27,577 nucleotides of DNA from Sperchopsis tessellata (lineage: Eukaryota; Arthropoda; Insecta; Coleoptera; Hydrophilidae): NCBI GenBank assembly GCA_033557685.1, contig JAWQRN010000639.1:1-27577 (forward strand), read 5' to 3'. A model generated the notes under the pieces. That model did no database searches. It was not told the origin of the DNA and worked only from the letters and a program-made list of their open reading frames with translations. Made by a program: the position numbers and the translations under genes. How positions within the stretch are numbered: position 1 is the first letter of the stretch; each line of letters opens with the position of its first letter. Positions 1 through 8,719 of the stretch are shown here, in pieces.

Positions 1-21
1 TATATATATATATATATATAT
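1..21. repeat. (TA)n microsatellite
   Basis: Uninterrupted alternating TA at the window edge. It probably continues outside the window, so its true length is unknown. Confidence 0.9.
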
Positions 22-137
22 ACATTTTGTACTATGTCCTGTAAAAATAAATAGTGTTCTATTTAAAAAAAAAATGTTTAAATGTATAGAAATGTAATCA
101 ATAGGCAATAAAGGCTGGTGTACGTAGTCTATGCCTA

Positions 138-235
138 ACATTTTTGGAACTATATGTCATTCTATACTTAACACTCTTTAGAGCTTCATTGCAGTCTACA
201 CTTAACACTTTTAAGAGCTACATATGTTCCTTGCA
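138..235 (-). repeat. 34-bp-monomer repeat, copy 1
   Basis: About two and a half imperfect monomers with a period of about 34 bp. The shared core GAGCTT/GAGCTA recurs at 181 and 215. Read on the minus strand the monomer is approximately ATGTAGCTCTTAAAAGTG followed by a TAAGTATAGAATG-like half. The same monomer occurs at 6421-6510 and 18213-18435, so this is a dispersed family and not a local duplication. No coding potential is evident. Confidence 0.7.
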
Positions 236-313
236 ATGGTGGACGAAACATACTTGCAATTTAAATTTTCTTTATAAATTCGCCAATATCTCACTAACAT
301 TAAATTTTAGATA

Positions 314-1440
314 CAGCAATCCCTCCATTTACGCGATTCACTCAAATGCGGTTCACTAATCTATTAGACACCAGATATCGCCACGCATATGTATAACGGA
401 ACTCGGATATTCCCCGAACTTTACCTCTTCATGGCGTGTATTTATTCACTAACCTATTTGTGTCAACTTGTGTAATAAACATATGCATGTGGAGGTTGTG
501 CATAATTTACCTTAAACTACGATAGATTAATAAATACATAATGGCTTCAAGAGGTACATTAACTAAAGTGATTAAGAATAAAACAAGAACACAAATAAAT
601 TTAGTAGTTAAATTATTTAGATGATAGAAAAAGGTGAAAAAACTAATGTTGCTCAGTTGTATAGTCTTAATGAGTCTACATTTCCCACAATTAAAAAAAT
701 GCTGGCTGTATTATAATGGTAGTAAAAGAACCCGTACCAACAAGTTCCAAGATAGTGAAATATGCAAGAAATAGTGTTATGGTAAAAATGGAAAAGTTAT
801 TAATTCAGTGGGTAGAAGATAATAACAAAAAGCACATTGGTATGGATTCACGCATTATACAAGCTAAGGCTATGTCAATTTTTAATCAATTAAAAAATAG
901 AAAATGATGAAAATGAAAATAAAGCAGTTAATAAAGAATCGTTATCTTTCGTTGCCAGTAAAGGCTGGTTTGACAAATTCAAGAAAATTCAAAATCTACA
1001 CAACATCAAGTTTGTGGGCGAAGCTGCTACTTGTAATAAAGAAGAAGGTACTAAATTTGTGCAATAATTTAAAACTTTCAATGCAAATAACGATTACAAT
1101 GCTCAACAGGTGTTTAATGCAGATGAAACCGGATTATTTTGGGAACGAATGCCAAGCCAGATCTTTATATCACACGAAGAAAAAGCAGCTCCCAGTTTCA
1201 AGTCTGCTAAAGAAAGAGTCACACTGCCTTTTTATGGAAATGCCAATAGTGATTACATATAAACCACTTTTAATTTACCATTCTTCTATGTTCATAAATC
1301 TCACCTTCCGGTCCACCGGAAATCCAATAAAAAAATCATGGATGACAGCATGCTTGCTTGAAGTCTGTTTCACCAACATCTTTTGCTTAGGAGCTGAGGT
1401 ATATTTTCATCTTAAGAAAATTCTTTCCCTGTGAAAGGTG
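314..1440 (+). mobile_element. Decayed Tigger (pogo) DNA transposon, 3' end missing
   Basis: The left end reads TA (312-313) followed by CAGCAATCCCTCC at 314. This looks like a Tigger-type terminal inverted repeat next to a TA target site, and the GC-containing stretch after it (ACGCGATTCAC) fits such termini. The transposase remnant follows at 541-1437. I found no matching inverted end between 1440 and 2160, so the right side is probably deleted or too decayed to see. It lies upstream of the GOT1B gene and outside its introns. Confidence 0.65.
541..1437 (+). pseudogene. Tigger/pogo-family transposase pseudogene
   Basis: Broken reading frames resemble Tigger (TIGD-like) transposases in order. 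There is an N-terminal psq/CENP-B type helix-turn-helix, with EKGEKTNVAQLYSLNEST around 625-680. The second DNA-binding half follows, with SKGWFDKFKKIQNLHNIKF around 950-1010. The first catalytic block NADETGLFWERMPS lies around 1115-1155, where the aspartate of DETG is the first DDE residue. A later block resembles SWMT-LLE-CFTN around 1345-1375. In-frame stops occur after about 27 codons and in the linker, and at least three frameshifts are needed to follow the homology. The distal catalytic residues are not identifiable. It is certainly non-functional. Family assignment rests on remembered motif patterns, not an alignment. Confidence 0.8.
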
Positions 1441-2161
1441 GCAGTAAGGTAAACCACACATGAGATGTGGTAATGATTTGACTAAACTTTTATGAACCCT
1501 CTAACTGGGCGATTTACTGTCATCCTACAAATAATTGTATAAATATAAATTTCATCTAATACAATAGATATAAATAACATAAGTAATAATAGTTTTAAAG
1601 TTGATTTATATAATTTGAATGTACTTCTAATAAAATCAATTTTTTTTATTTAAAATTTACTTTCTAAATTTTGTGTAGGGAGATTAACGTCATCTTATCA
1701 ACAATTTCAAATTAAAACAAACGAACCGAATTCTCTTGCACAATTTTACTTAAAAATTAAAATAATTATCTCCTATATAATTTGAATGCAATGAGTTATA
1801 AAAATATTGAGGAAGCCATGCAATGCTCATATCTCGTTTTAAATTTTACGATTTGGCGCCAGTTGGTTTAAATGTGACAGGAGTTGAAAATCTGTCAATT
1901 AAATGGACAAAAGTAAAAAAATCTGTTATAATTCCATAGTAAAGGCTGACAAATTTCAATGAGCTATGGCCTAAATTATTGTTAGATACATGTTCACTGA
2001 TTTTACCTAGTATTAAATGTCCAATCGTTCATATTTTACAAGATCAGTGACGTGGAATATAATAAGTAAGGTTATGTTCATTTAAAATTTTATATGTATT
2101 TTAAGTGTTGGAGGTATTAAAGACGATTGTTAAATAAGAATTTACGTGAAACCTTGCAAAA
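1441..2161 (+). promoter_or_regulatory. Putative promoter and 5' UTR region of GOT1B
   Basis: AT-rich DNA with no recognisable coding remnant between the Tigger relic and the GOT1B start codon. Possible elements are a TATAAAAA-like box around 1797, a short GC patch TTTGGCGCC around 1855 and TGACGTGG at 2048-2055. The transcription start cannot be fixed from sequence. An upstream non-coding exon is possible. Confidence 0.4.
2048..2055 (+). promoter_or_regulatory. TGACGTGG box (CrebA/XBP1/ATF6-type bZIP site)
   Basis: TGACGTGG matches the core bound by CREB3/CrebA and by UPR factors XBP1 and ATF6, which control secretory-pathway genes. It starts 114 bp and ends 107 bp before the GOT1B ATG, a sensible promoter-proximal position for a gene of the ER-Golgi route. 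An 8-bp match can arise by chance, so only position and gene function support it. Confidence 0.45.
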
Positions 2162-2186
2162 ATGTTCGAAATAACAGACACTCAAA
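2162..2186 (+). CDS. GOT1B: GOT1B-like vesicle transport protein, exon 1 (start)
   Basis: GOT1-family proteins are small tetraspan membrane proteins of the ER and Golgi that support vesicle traffic between them. Exon 1 encodes MFEITDTQ plus the first base of a lysine codon and ends at GTAAGT. The start is chosen because family members begin with a short cytosolic leader ending in TDTQKIG, exactly as here, and the ATG sits in an A-rich context. The joined protein has predicted membrane segments at about residues 10-30, 34-52, 69-89 and 93-109. A basic-aromatic loop (about 53-66) separates segments 2 and 3. The C-terminal tail is about 30 residues. Total length of 140 residues compares with about 138 in other animals. 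No frameshift or stop is seen in any of the five exons. Confidence 0.93.
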
Positions 2187-2366
2187 GTAAGTACCATGTA
2201 GAAAATGTAAATTCTTTCAAATGTTCAGTTCTTAAATTTCAGGTAATTTATATGAATGATTGCTTTCTTATTTTACATATGATTAATTAAAATTAAATTT
2301 GATTTATGAATGCGTTATGTGTTGGCTCAAGTCTGTTATATTAATTAATTTTTATTATGTTTACAG

Positions 2367-2458
2367 AAATAGGAGTCGGTCTCGCAGGATTTGGAATGTT
2401 TTTCCTGTTTCTGGGAGTTATACTAATTTTTGATAAGAGTTTATTAGCTTTAGGAAAT
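2367..2458 (+). CDS. GOT1B: GOT1B exon 2 (first membrane segment)
   Basis: The acceptor is TTTACAG and the donor is GTAAGT at 2459. The exon completes the split lysine codon (AA after the A of exon 1) and encodes residues 10-39, including GVGLAGFGMFFLFLGVILI, the first hydrophobic segment. It ends in LLALGN, a conserved GOT1 block leading into segment 2. The codon boundary at its 3' end is clean. Confidence 0.94.
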
Positions 2459-2739
2459 GTAAGTATTTTAAGAATTAAATAAAGTCTAGATCAAATATGT
2501 AAATGTTAAAATTGGTATTGTTAAAGTTCTTTATGAGTTAGTAGAAGACAATGTTTTTAAATAGTATCTTAGATTAAAGGAGTATGTTTCTTAGTTTTCT
2601 AAATCTATCTACAGGGCTTTATTTCCATTTTCCAGCTTGGCATTATGCATTTAATTTTTAAAAATGTCCCCTATTAGTCTCCCTTCTGGCAGCTCCGGTT
2701 AACTTTCTTCTGGAGTAAAAAAACAAATTCAAGTTTCTA

Positions 2740-3125
2740 TACAGTATATTGCTTTGGCTAGTTTTTTTTTGCAATTCCAGTATATGAAATTCAACATCTC
2801 TGAAAAACTATGCCCAACAATTAATTTTCTTTGGTGGTACAACATTAGTTTGCTTAGTATAGAATGCCAAAGTTTTAGATTTATTATTAAAGATCTATCT
2901 TGTCAAAAGTTATCTTTACATATTCAATTATTCAAATCAGTAGTTGATGCCATACTTGTTGACTTTTCCAAGGCTTCTTTTTAATTCCGGTGATTCCTAC
3001 ATTTCTTTTTTTCGTTCATATTTATTAAGTTATCAGTGCTCTGTAAACCACCTGGGATTTAGGTCTTTTTCATTCTTGGTAATTGTCAGTGTTTCCCAGG
3101 GAGCAATACTAGGCAACTGTATATG
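2740..3125 (+). pseudogene. Decayed non-LTR reverse transcriptase fragment (CR1/jockey-like)
   Basis: Inside intron 2. Short blocks in the right order resemble an RT domain: a decayed QFGF-GGTT-like stretch around 2810-2850, DAILVDFSKAS around 2948-2980 (the motif holding the first RT aspartate), a SYLLS-Q block around 3020-3045, and SVSQGAILGN around 3088-3117, which corresponds to the GVPQGSILGP motif. Stops and shifts separate the blocks. The YADD box is not reached. The clade is uncertain. Confidence 0.6.
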
Positions 3126-3579
3126 AATGTTATTTTGATTTTTGAATGTATCTTATTGTATTGTTATATCTTATGCGTGTTGTATTGCTATAACAATATC
3201 ATGCTATTGATATACCTAATCTTTAATTGTTAAATACTGAACCATAGAGTCATATTAAAAAATGCTACTCAGTTTTATTGGATTCTATAGATATAAAATA
3301 AATTAATAATAATGTAAAAGAATATATAAATGAGAAGTTTATTTGATACAAATTTTCAAAATTGCAAAACATTTGATGACCCTTATTGTCTAGATGAAAC
3401 ATATTTTGCCTGGTTGTTTATTACGGTTACTATTTATATCAATACTATAACAGATATGGTTTTTATTTTGATTTCTTCTTAGGGCATTGTTGATTAATAA
3501 ATAAAATACTAGACACAAATACAAAAATAAAAACAAATAAATATAAGACGTAACAACATATGGATGGATCAAACAATTA
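3126..3579. other. Intron 2 stretch with no recognised feature
   Basis: Strongly AT-rich. I see no coding homology, terminal repeats or tandem array here. Confidence 0.5.
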
Positions 3580-4136
3580 TCAACAAGAACAATCATGCAG
3601 ACAAAAAATATAAAAGGAAGAAAAATAATCCTAATGACTGACAATTAATAGCTGAATATAAAGAAGCTAAAAAAGATGTAGAACGGGGGACATGTAAAAG
3701 GTTCCAAAATGCAATAGATAATCCTATGAAAATATGGAATGTGATCAATTTTACATTAAATAATAAAAACAACATCAAAAATAATATTAAACAGCTAAGA
3801 ACAAGTGAAGAATACAATACTAAAGAGGAAATAGGAGAATATGCAAACACTTACTTTGTAGGGGAGCAACTTGCCGAAGAAATAATAAAGAAAAGGAAAG
3901 CCAATTTATACTTTAAGAAGGAGTGAAGAGAAATCATTTTATTTGTATGAAACTAATACAGATGAAGTGAAGAGAATTATAGCAGTGTTAAAGAATGGTA
4001 AAGCACCTGGAAATGATGAAATAACAGCAGAAACAATTAAAGAAGTATGTTATGAAATAGCACCTATACTAACCAAGCTACTAAATGAAGTATTTAAAAC
4101 TGGTACATATCCAAAATCTTTGAAAGACCATTGGGT
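3580..4136 (+). pseudogene. Non-LTR retrotransposon fragment: linker and start of RT domain
   Basis: Frames in 3580-3925 resemble the endonuclease-RT linker of a jockey/CR1-type ORF2 (AEYKEAKKDVERG, then KIWNVINFTLNNKN and IGEYANTYF). The RT entry block follows at 3943-4136: EVKRIIAVLKNGKAPGND, then AETIKEV, then LLNEVFKTGTYPKSLKD. The K-KAPG-D-I and G-YP--LK spacing is diagnostic of these RTs. A stop at 3924 and a shift separate the two parts. Homology stops abruptly at 4136, where an inverted repeat begins. The C-terminal piece at 4440-4890 may be the rest of the same copy. Confidence 0.75.
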
Positions 4137-4179
4137 CTGGGATCATTAACTCTTAAAAAAAATTAATTAATGATCCCAG
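4137..4179. repeat. 13-bp perfect inverted repeat
   Basis: CTGGGATCATTAA at 4137-4149 is the exact reverse complement of TTAATGATCCCAG at 4167-4179, with a 17-bp A-rich spacer. It begins exactly where RT homology ends and lies about 70 bp before the hammerhead-like motif, so it may mark the edge of an inserted element. Confidence 0.8.
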
Positions 4180-4246
4180 TCATTTATGTGCCCCGTCTAA
4201 CCTCTCGTTAATTGTTTTTAATTCAATTTGACACCTTATTTAATAC

Positions 4247-4286
4247 AGCCCTGAAGATGACGCAGGGTCGTTGAAACATGTCGGCT
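4247..4286 (+). ncRNA. Hammerhead ribozyme-like motif (minimal type I)
   Basis: The order of parts matches a type I hammerhead. Stem I 5' strand AGCC (4247-4250) pairs with GGCT (4283-4286). The core CTGAAGA (4251-4257) fits CUGANGA. Stem II TGAC (4258-4261) pairs with GTCG (4267-4270) around the loop GCAGG. The core GAAA is at 4273-4276. A two-pair stem III has A4276-T4281 and C4277-G4280. GTC (4280-4282) is at the expected cleavage position. Deviations are two extra T between stem II and GAAA, and a stem III loop too small for a monomer. Very short stem III hammerheads are known from Penelope-like elements and related retroelements. Activity is not established. Confidence 0.5.
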
Positions 4287-4439
4287 TAATAAATTTCTAA
4301 AATCAAAACTGGTGTTTTAATTGGTTCAATTTATTAATTTATTGATTATTTAATATGGAGCACTTAATTCACTCATCATCTGCAATCTGTTTTAATCAAA
4401 AGAACCTCAAGATACTTAACAGGAAGAACAGAATAGCTG

Positions 4440-4890
4440 GTCCATAATGCATACATAATATCTCATATTAACTATCAAATTAATGGAGTAAAACTACGAC
4501 ACAAAACAACAAGCGAATCCAAATTGCACAGAATAAAGGCATTAAGAAAACTCAACAGAAGAACCCCAACAAGCAGCCTATACCGAACAAAAATGAATAT
4601 AAAAACGAGGATAAAGTACGAATACATTCTGAGGATCATACAAATAATGGGTGGACACACGAAGAAAAACATACACATTCAAACCAATGATGAAATACAT
4701 GGACATGTACTGAGAAGACAAAATGACATCCCTATTAATAAACCTGAAAAGGAAATTGGAAGAAAGAAGATACAACACAGTATTTTATAACCAACTACCA
4801 GACGAGGTCAAGAACATTAACAATATCAACTCTTTCAAAAAAGTGTTAAGAAACTATATGGTGAACAATCAACTGAGTGAACTGAACTGA
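4440..4890 (+). pseudogene. C-terminal fragment of a non-LTR retrotransposon ORF2 (CR1/jockey-like)
   Basis: Decayed frames around 4510-4670 resemble the post-RT thumb region, with RIQIAQNKGIK and a TPTSSLYRTKMNI block. The end at about 4780-4890 gives VFYNQLPDEVKNINNINSF followed by KKVLRNYM. The pattern YN-LP-E-K--FKK-L is the usual C-terminal end of CR1/jockey-type polyproteins. Stops and frameshifts occur throughout. Same strand and order as 3580-4136, so the two may be parts of one copy with the RT core lost. Confidence 0.65.
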
Positions 4891-4899
4891 AGGCTTCGA

Positions 4900-6007
4900 G
4901 TTCAATGGGATACAAATTATGTTATATTAAATTGTACACTATTGTGGAAGCTATGTAAACAAATAAAAAAAAAGAAGTAGATAGGTTTTAAATCACAGTA
5001 GTGTTTAAGTTTAGTAGACATTTTAAAAAGTTGAGAAAAAAACCTTATCATCTACTGAATTTTTTTTTTAAATATGAATGTTGTGTTGGTAGTATTATCA
5101 ATAAATAGCCTTTTTTCAGCTGTAAGTTTGTTTCCATGTGATATTATTTAAAAAGGAATTATCCATTTTATCATCAAATTTAGCAAAATAATCATGATTT
5201 AACTGTCGAATAAAATAAATGCTAAAATTGGAAATATTTCTATTTCCCTGGCACATATATTGCAGACTACGTAAATTAATAGAGTTGCATCTGTCGTTAT
5301 ATTAATAGCAGGATGCACCGCAAAAGTCATTTCAAACCGCGGGCGATTGATTGATACGTACGTTTTGCGGAATACCACCGTTTCACCAGTGAACCTGCAA
5401 CACGCATTCTTTGAAACAGTGTACCGTGCATTCTACTCGCTCTTTTGATCTTAGATTCTGCGGTAGGCAGTTAACGCGAGTTTTCAGCATTTAATTTAGC
5501 GGCCACGGAAGATATTTACGTTGTCGAATATATATTTTGAATGTATTGAATAAATGTTCTTAATTCCGTATTGATAGATTCCTGGCTAAACGCAGATGGT
5601 TGGAGCACTAAATTCAATTATCTAAAAAATTGTTGAATAAAATCTTTCATCATTTAGTTATTTCAGATATATATCATGTTCTAACTCAATATGACATATA
5701 GATACTAGAATTTTTATTTTTATGAAAAATATCCGTGCAGTTTATGCGATAAAGGACAAATTGTTTGCTACTTTTAGGCTTCTTATGGACAAAATTAATG
5801 ATTCATGGGAAGTTGTGTTTAAAGTATAAAATTCAAATAATCTTAATGTTTGCTAAAGAAAAAATTCATCCAATTTGTCCATTACTTTCTATAGATAATA
5901 AAAGCTGTATGCTCATAATAGTCATGTTTGACAATGACTATCGTTTGTTCTTCTAGTCGTTATGTTTTTTGTTTTATTAAATATTCATATATACATTTTT
6001 CTTTTAG
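4900..6007. other. Rest of intron 2: no gene seen; GC-richer patch at about 5310-5530
   Basis: Mostly AT-rich and featureless. A conspicuous GC-richer island spans about 5310-5530. It includes an inverted pair CCGCAAAA (5318-5325) and TTTTGCGG (5363-5370), and is followed by AATAAA near 5549. It has no convincing reading frame. It could be a terminal piece of an unrecognised transposon. No homology is claimed. Confidence 0.4.
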
Positions 6008-6186
6008 ATACTTTTTATTGCTGGATTGTCATGTGTAATAGGGTTAGAAAGAACATTCAGATTTTTCTTCCAAAAACACAAAGCAAAAGCATCAATTGCT
6101 TTCTTCGGAGGTATAATTGTAGTCCTTGTAGGATGGCCATTGGTTGGCATGATCTTGGAAACATATGGATTTGTATTATTATTTAG
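6008..6186 (+). CDS. GOT1B: GOT1B exon 3 (membrane segments 2 to 4)
   Basis: The acceptor is CTTTTAG and the donor is GTAAG at 6187. It encodes residues 40-98 plus two bases of the next codon. It contains segment 2 (ILFIAGLSCVIGL), the highly conserved loop ERTFRFFFQKHK, segment 3 (FFGGIIVVLVGWPLVGMIL) and the start of segment 4 (YGFVLLF). The loop and the GWP-GMI-E-YGF pattern are hallmarks of animal GOT1B, making this the most diagnostic exon. Confidence 0.96.
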
Positions 6187-6420
6187 GTAAGATATAATTT
6201 TGACTTTATATTTGTAATGTTATTTATGTAATTAATAAAGTTTCTTTTTTCATTTTTACTATTCATCATTACATACACTATACAAAAAATTTAAACTATG
6301 AAAACGTTCTTGCCAACAGATCAAAAATTACTAATTTACCATATACTTTACACCTAGATATCCCAATCTTTTCATGTTTTTTTTTGGCATTTCTGGTTGC
6401 CGACAATTTGGTCACTGTTG

Positions 6421-6510
6421 CAGGGGACATTATCAAAACATGTAGCTTTCAAAAGTACTAGGTACAGACTGACATGTAGCTCTTAAAAATGTACATTGCG
6501 GATGTCCAAA
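6421..6510 (+). repeat. 34-bp-monomer repeat, copy 2 with shared head
   Basis: In intron 3. The head CAGGGGACATTATCAA (6421-6436) precedes two monomers with AGCT/AGC cores at 6444 and 6478, a 34-bp period. The same head precedes the monomers at 18213-18435 on the opposite strand (CAGGGGGCATTATCAAG), so this copy shares a defined boundary with that one. Confidence 0.7.
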
Positions 6511-6936
6511 TAGTTTTCGACATGGGAGAGCACAGATATAACAGCTTCAATGTTCAAATATGTCAGATAATAGCCGTACCAGCTGCAGATATTTAGGAGA
6601 GAAAGCCAAATAAAATATCAATTCAGAAAACAAATATTGAAACAAAAGCTCAAATTCAAAAATCTTATAATAGATTATCTAAAAGAAACTAAAAAATATC
6701 AGAGACATCTATTTAACATATAAATTATTAACTATCAAGTTACAAAGATGCTTTGAACTATTTATGATAAAGATGGATTATTTGCATTCTTGAAATCAGA
6801 TCATTTCCATTTTGGAAATCAGGCGAAGGTGGAACAAATACTAAGGGAAACCTAACAGAATTTTGCATTAGGCAGTATCAGATCATAAAAATAATAAAGA
6901 GTCAATTTCTTGATTAATTTTTACTTGTTCTTTCAG
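6511..6936. other. Rest of intron 3: nothing recognised
   Basis: AT-rich intronic sequence up to the CTTTCAG acceptor. No supported element or reading frame. Confidence 0.5.
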
Positions 6937-7018
6937 TGGATTCTTCCCAGTAGCTATTAACTTCCTCAGGAGGGTGCCAGTATTAGGGACGTTACTGAAT
7001 ATGCCTGGAATAAGCGCA
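6937..7018 (+). CDS. GOT1B: GOT1B exon 4 (end of segment 4 and conserved tail)
   Basis: The acceptor is CTTTCAG and the donor GTAAGTA follows GCA. The first base completes a serine codon split from exon 3. It then encodes GFFPVAINFLRRVPVLG and TLLNMPGISA (residues 100-126). The GFFP and RRVPVLG-LLN-PGI blocks are strongly conserved in the family. It ends on a clean codon, so the terminal exon must be in phase 0, as the one at 18797 is. Confidence 0.95.
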
Positions 7019-7258
7019 GTAAGTACAAAATAATTTGAAAACCTTTTTGGGTAGTATTACATGCAGGGTGCCGGGCAAATAGATAACTTATTATTTATAC
7101 TTTTCTTATTTTAACTTAAAAGAATAAAATTAAAAAAAGTTTGATCATAAAAGAATCTTTATACTAAGGGACAAAAGATTATATCTAACAAAACAATGCT
7201 ATATATTATTCTAATACGAATTTGTTGCATTCTTGGCCGTACATGAATGTATTATAAA

Positions 7259-7428
7259 TCAGATATTGACCAAACTGTCCAAGTCAATGTATTAAATACA
7301 GAAATCAAATAAGCATCGAAAAATTTAGGCTTAAGCCGAAATTTCAGATATTGACCAAACTGTCCAAGTCAATGTATTAAATACAGAAATCAAATAAGCA
7401 TCGAAAAATTTAGGCTTAAGCCGAAATT
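7259..7428 (+). repeat. 85-bp exact tandem duplication within unit X
   Basis: 7259-7343 is repeated without visible difference at 7344-7428. The other X copies (7985, 8174 and 8526 regions) have only one copy, so this is a private, probably recent duplication inside the left arm of the palindrome. Confidence 0.9.
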
Positions 7429-7512
7429 GCAGTGGACACTGTTTGTGTCACTAAGGCATCATCTGCACTCCTCTAGTTAATAATTAGCTATACCCCACGT
7501 ACGAATACATAT

Positions 7513-7795
7513 AAGTACTAGGCTACTAAACGTGGGGTCTCGGGTTCGAGTCCCAGAGGCGGTTGGCTTTTTGTGATTAGGTAAAAGTCTTTGTAGTCTC
7601 GTCATCCAGGAGGGACGTAAAGCGGTAGGTCCCATGTATTGCAGGTAAAATGAAGACTTCGTGCACATAAAAGAACCCAATTCCAGTTGGAACACTGGAT
7701 GTGGCTAAATTTCCAGATGAGGGATCCTAATCCCTGATATCGGTGATTGGCCATAGCAGCGGCAATAGGCCGACGTTAAATAAACAAACAAACAA
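7513..7795 (+). mobile_element. tRNA-derived SINE, 5'-truncated, with 6-bp target duplication
   Basis: A pol III B box GGTTCGAGTCC lies at 7543-7553, within a T-arm-like GGGTTCGAGTCCC. The region before it is too short for a full tRNA head and no A box is visible, so the copy is 5'-truncated. A body of about 230 bp follows and ends in GTTAAATAAACAAACAAACA, an (AAAC)n-type tail. The 6-bp direct repeat ACATAT occurs at 7507-7512 and 7796-7801. Comparison with the inverted arm around 8525, where CGAATACATATTTGATT is uninterrupted, gives independent proof of the insertion point. Being truncated, it is probably not transcribed by pol III. Confidence 0.85.
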
Positions 7796-8719
7796 ACATA
7801 TTTGATTCCTTGTATATATGCTTTAAGATAGTGAGTGAGCATGCTATGAGAGGTATCACAATGTTTCAATCTTGTAATTGAATAATCATTACATTAATTT
7901 GATATTACTCTTCACGAAATTGCCATTTTCGCATGAGAATAAGAATTTATTGCTTCCTTGAATGTATTATTTTGAAAATTGATTAAATCAAATATCGAGG
8001 AAACTGTCCAAGTCAATATATTAAATACAGAAATCAAATATGCATCGAAAAATGTAGGAACAAGCCAAAATTGCAATGGACACCGTGTTTCTGTCATTAA
8101 GACGTTCTCAGTACTGCTGTAGTTAGTAAATAGCTGTATCCCACGTACGATATATACAAGGAATCAAATATATATTCGTATGTGGGGTACAGCTAATTAC
8201 TAACTAGAGCCGTGCTGATAACGTCTTAATGACAAAAACTGCAATTTCGGCTTGTTTTTAAATTTTTCGACAAGTGTTTGATTTCTGTATTTAATATATT
8301 GACTTGGACAATTTGCTTGACATTTGATTTAATCAAATATCTAAATAATACTTTCATTTATGGCCAAGGAAGCAACAAATTCTTATTCTCATGCGAAAAT
8401 GGCAATTTCGTGTAGATTAATATCAAATTAACGTAAAAATTATTCAATTGAAACAATGCGATACCTCTCATAATTTGCTCACTCACGATCTTAAAGCATA
8501 TATACTAGGAATCAAATATGTATTCGTACGTGGGATACAGCTAATTATTAACTAGAGCAGTGCTGATACATCTTAATGACAGAAACACGGTGTTCACTGC
8601 AATTTCGGCTTGTTCATAAATTTTTCGATGCGTATTTGTTTTGTGTATTTAATATATTGACTTAGATGGTTTGCTTGATATTTGATTTAATCAAATATCA
8701 AAATAATACATTTTCTAAT

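Larger units (their letters stand above)
7251..8710. repeat. Large imperfect palindrome built of X and Y units
   Basis: The order is X (about 7251-7506), SINE, Y (about 7801-7984), X (about 7985-8150), centre near 8160, then inverted X' (about 8174-8345), Y' (about 8345-8525) and X' (about 8526-8710). X carries CTGTCCAAGTCAAT, then AAATACAGAAATCAAATA, and ends in a CCCACGTACGAATA-like string. Y carries TGCTTTAAGAT, CGCATGAGAATAAGAATTT and ends in a near-palindrome TTTGATTAAATCAAA. Removing the SINE and an 85-bp duplication makes the arms collinear. No reading frame of interest is present. A further X copy starts at about 27510, so the family is dispersed. Confidence 0.8.

Noticed and set aside
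3390..3850. Two hydrophobic minus-strand frames
   Set aside because: They run antisense to the lysine-rich RT linker on the plus strand and across AT-rich intron. No homology was seen.
7543..7553. Functional tRNA gene
   Set aside because: Only the T-arm/B box is present. There is no acceptor stem, D arm or A box, and the body and tail are those of a SINE.
7912..8097. 61-residue open frame on minus
   Set aside because: It lies wholly inside the X/Y repeat, is not preserved in the other arm and matches nothing I recognise.
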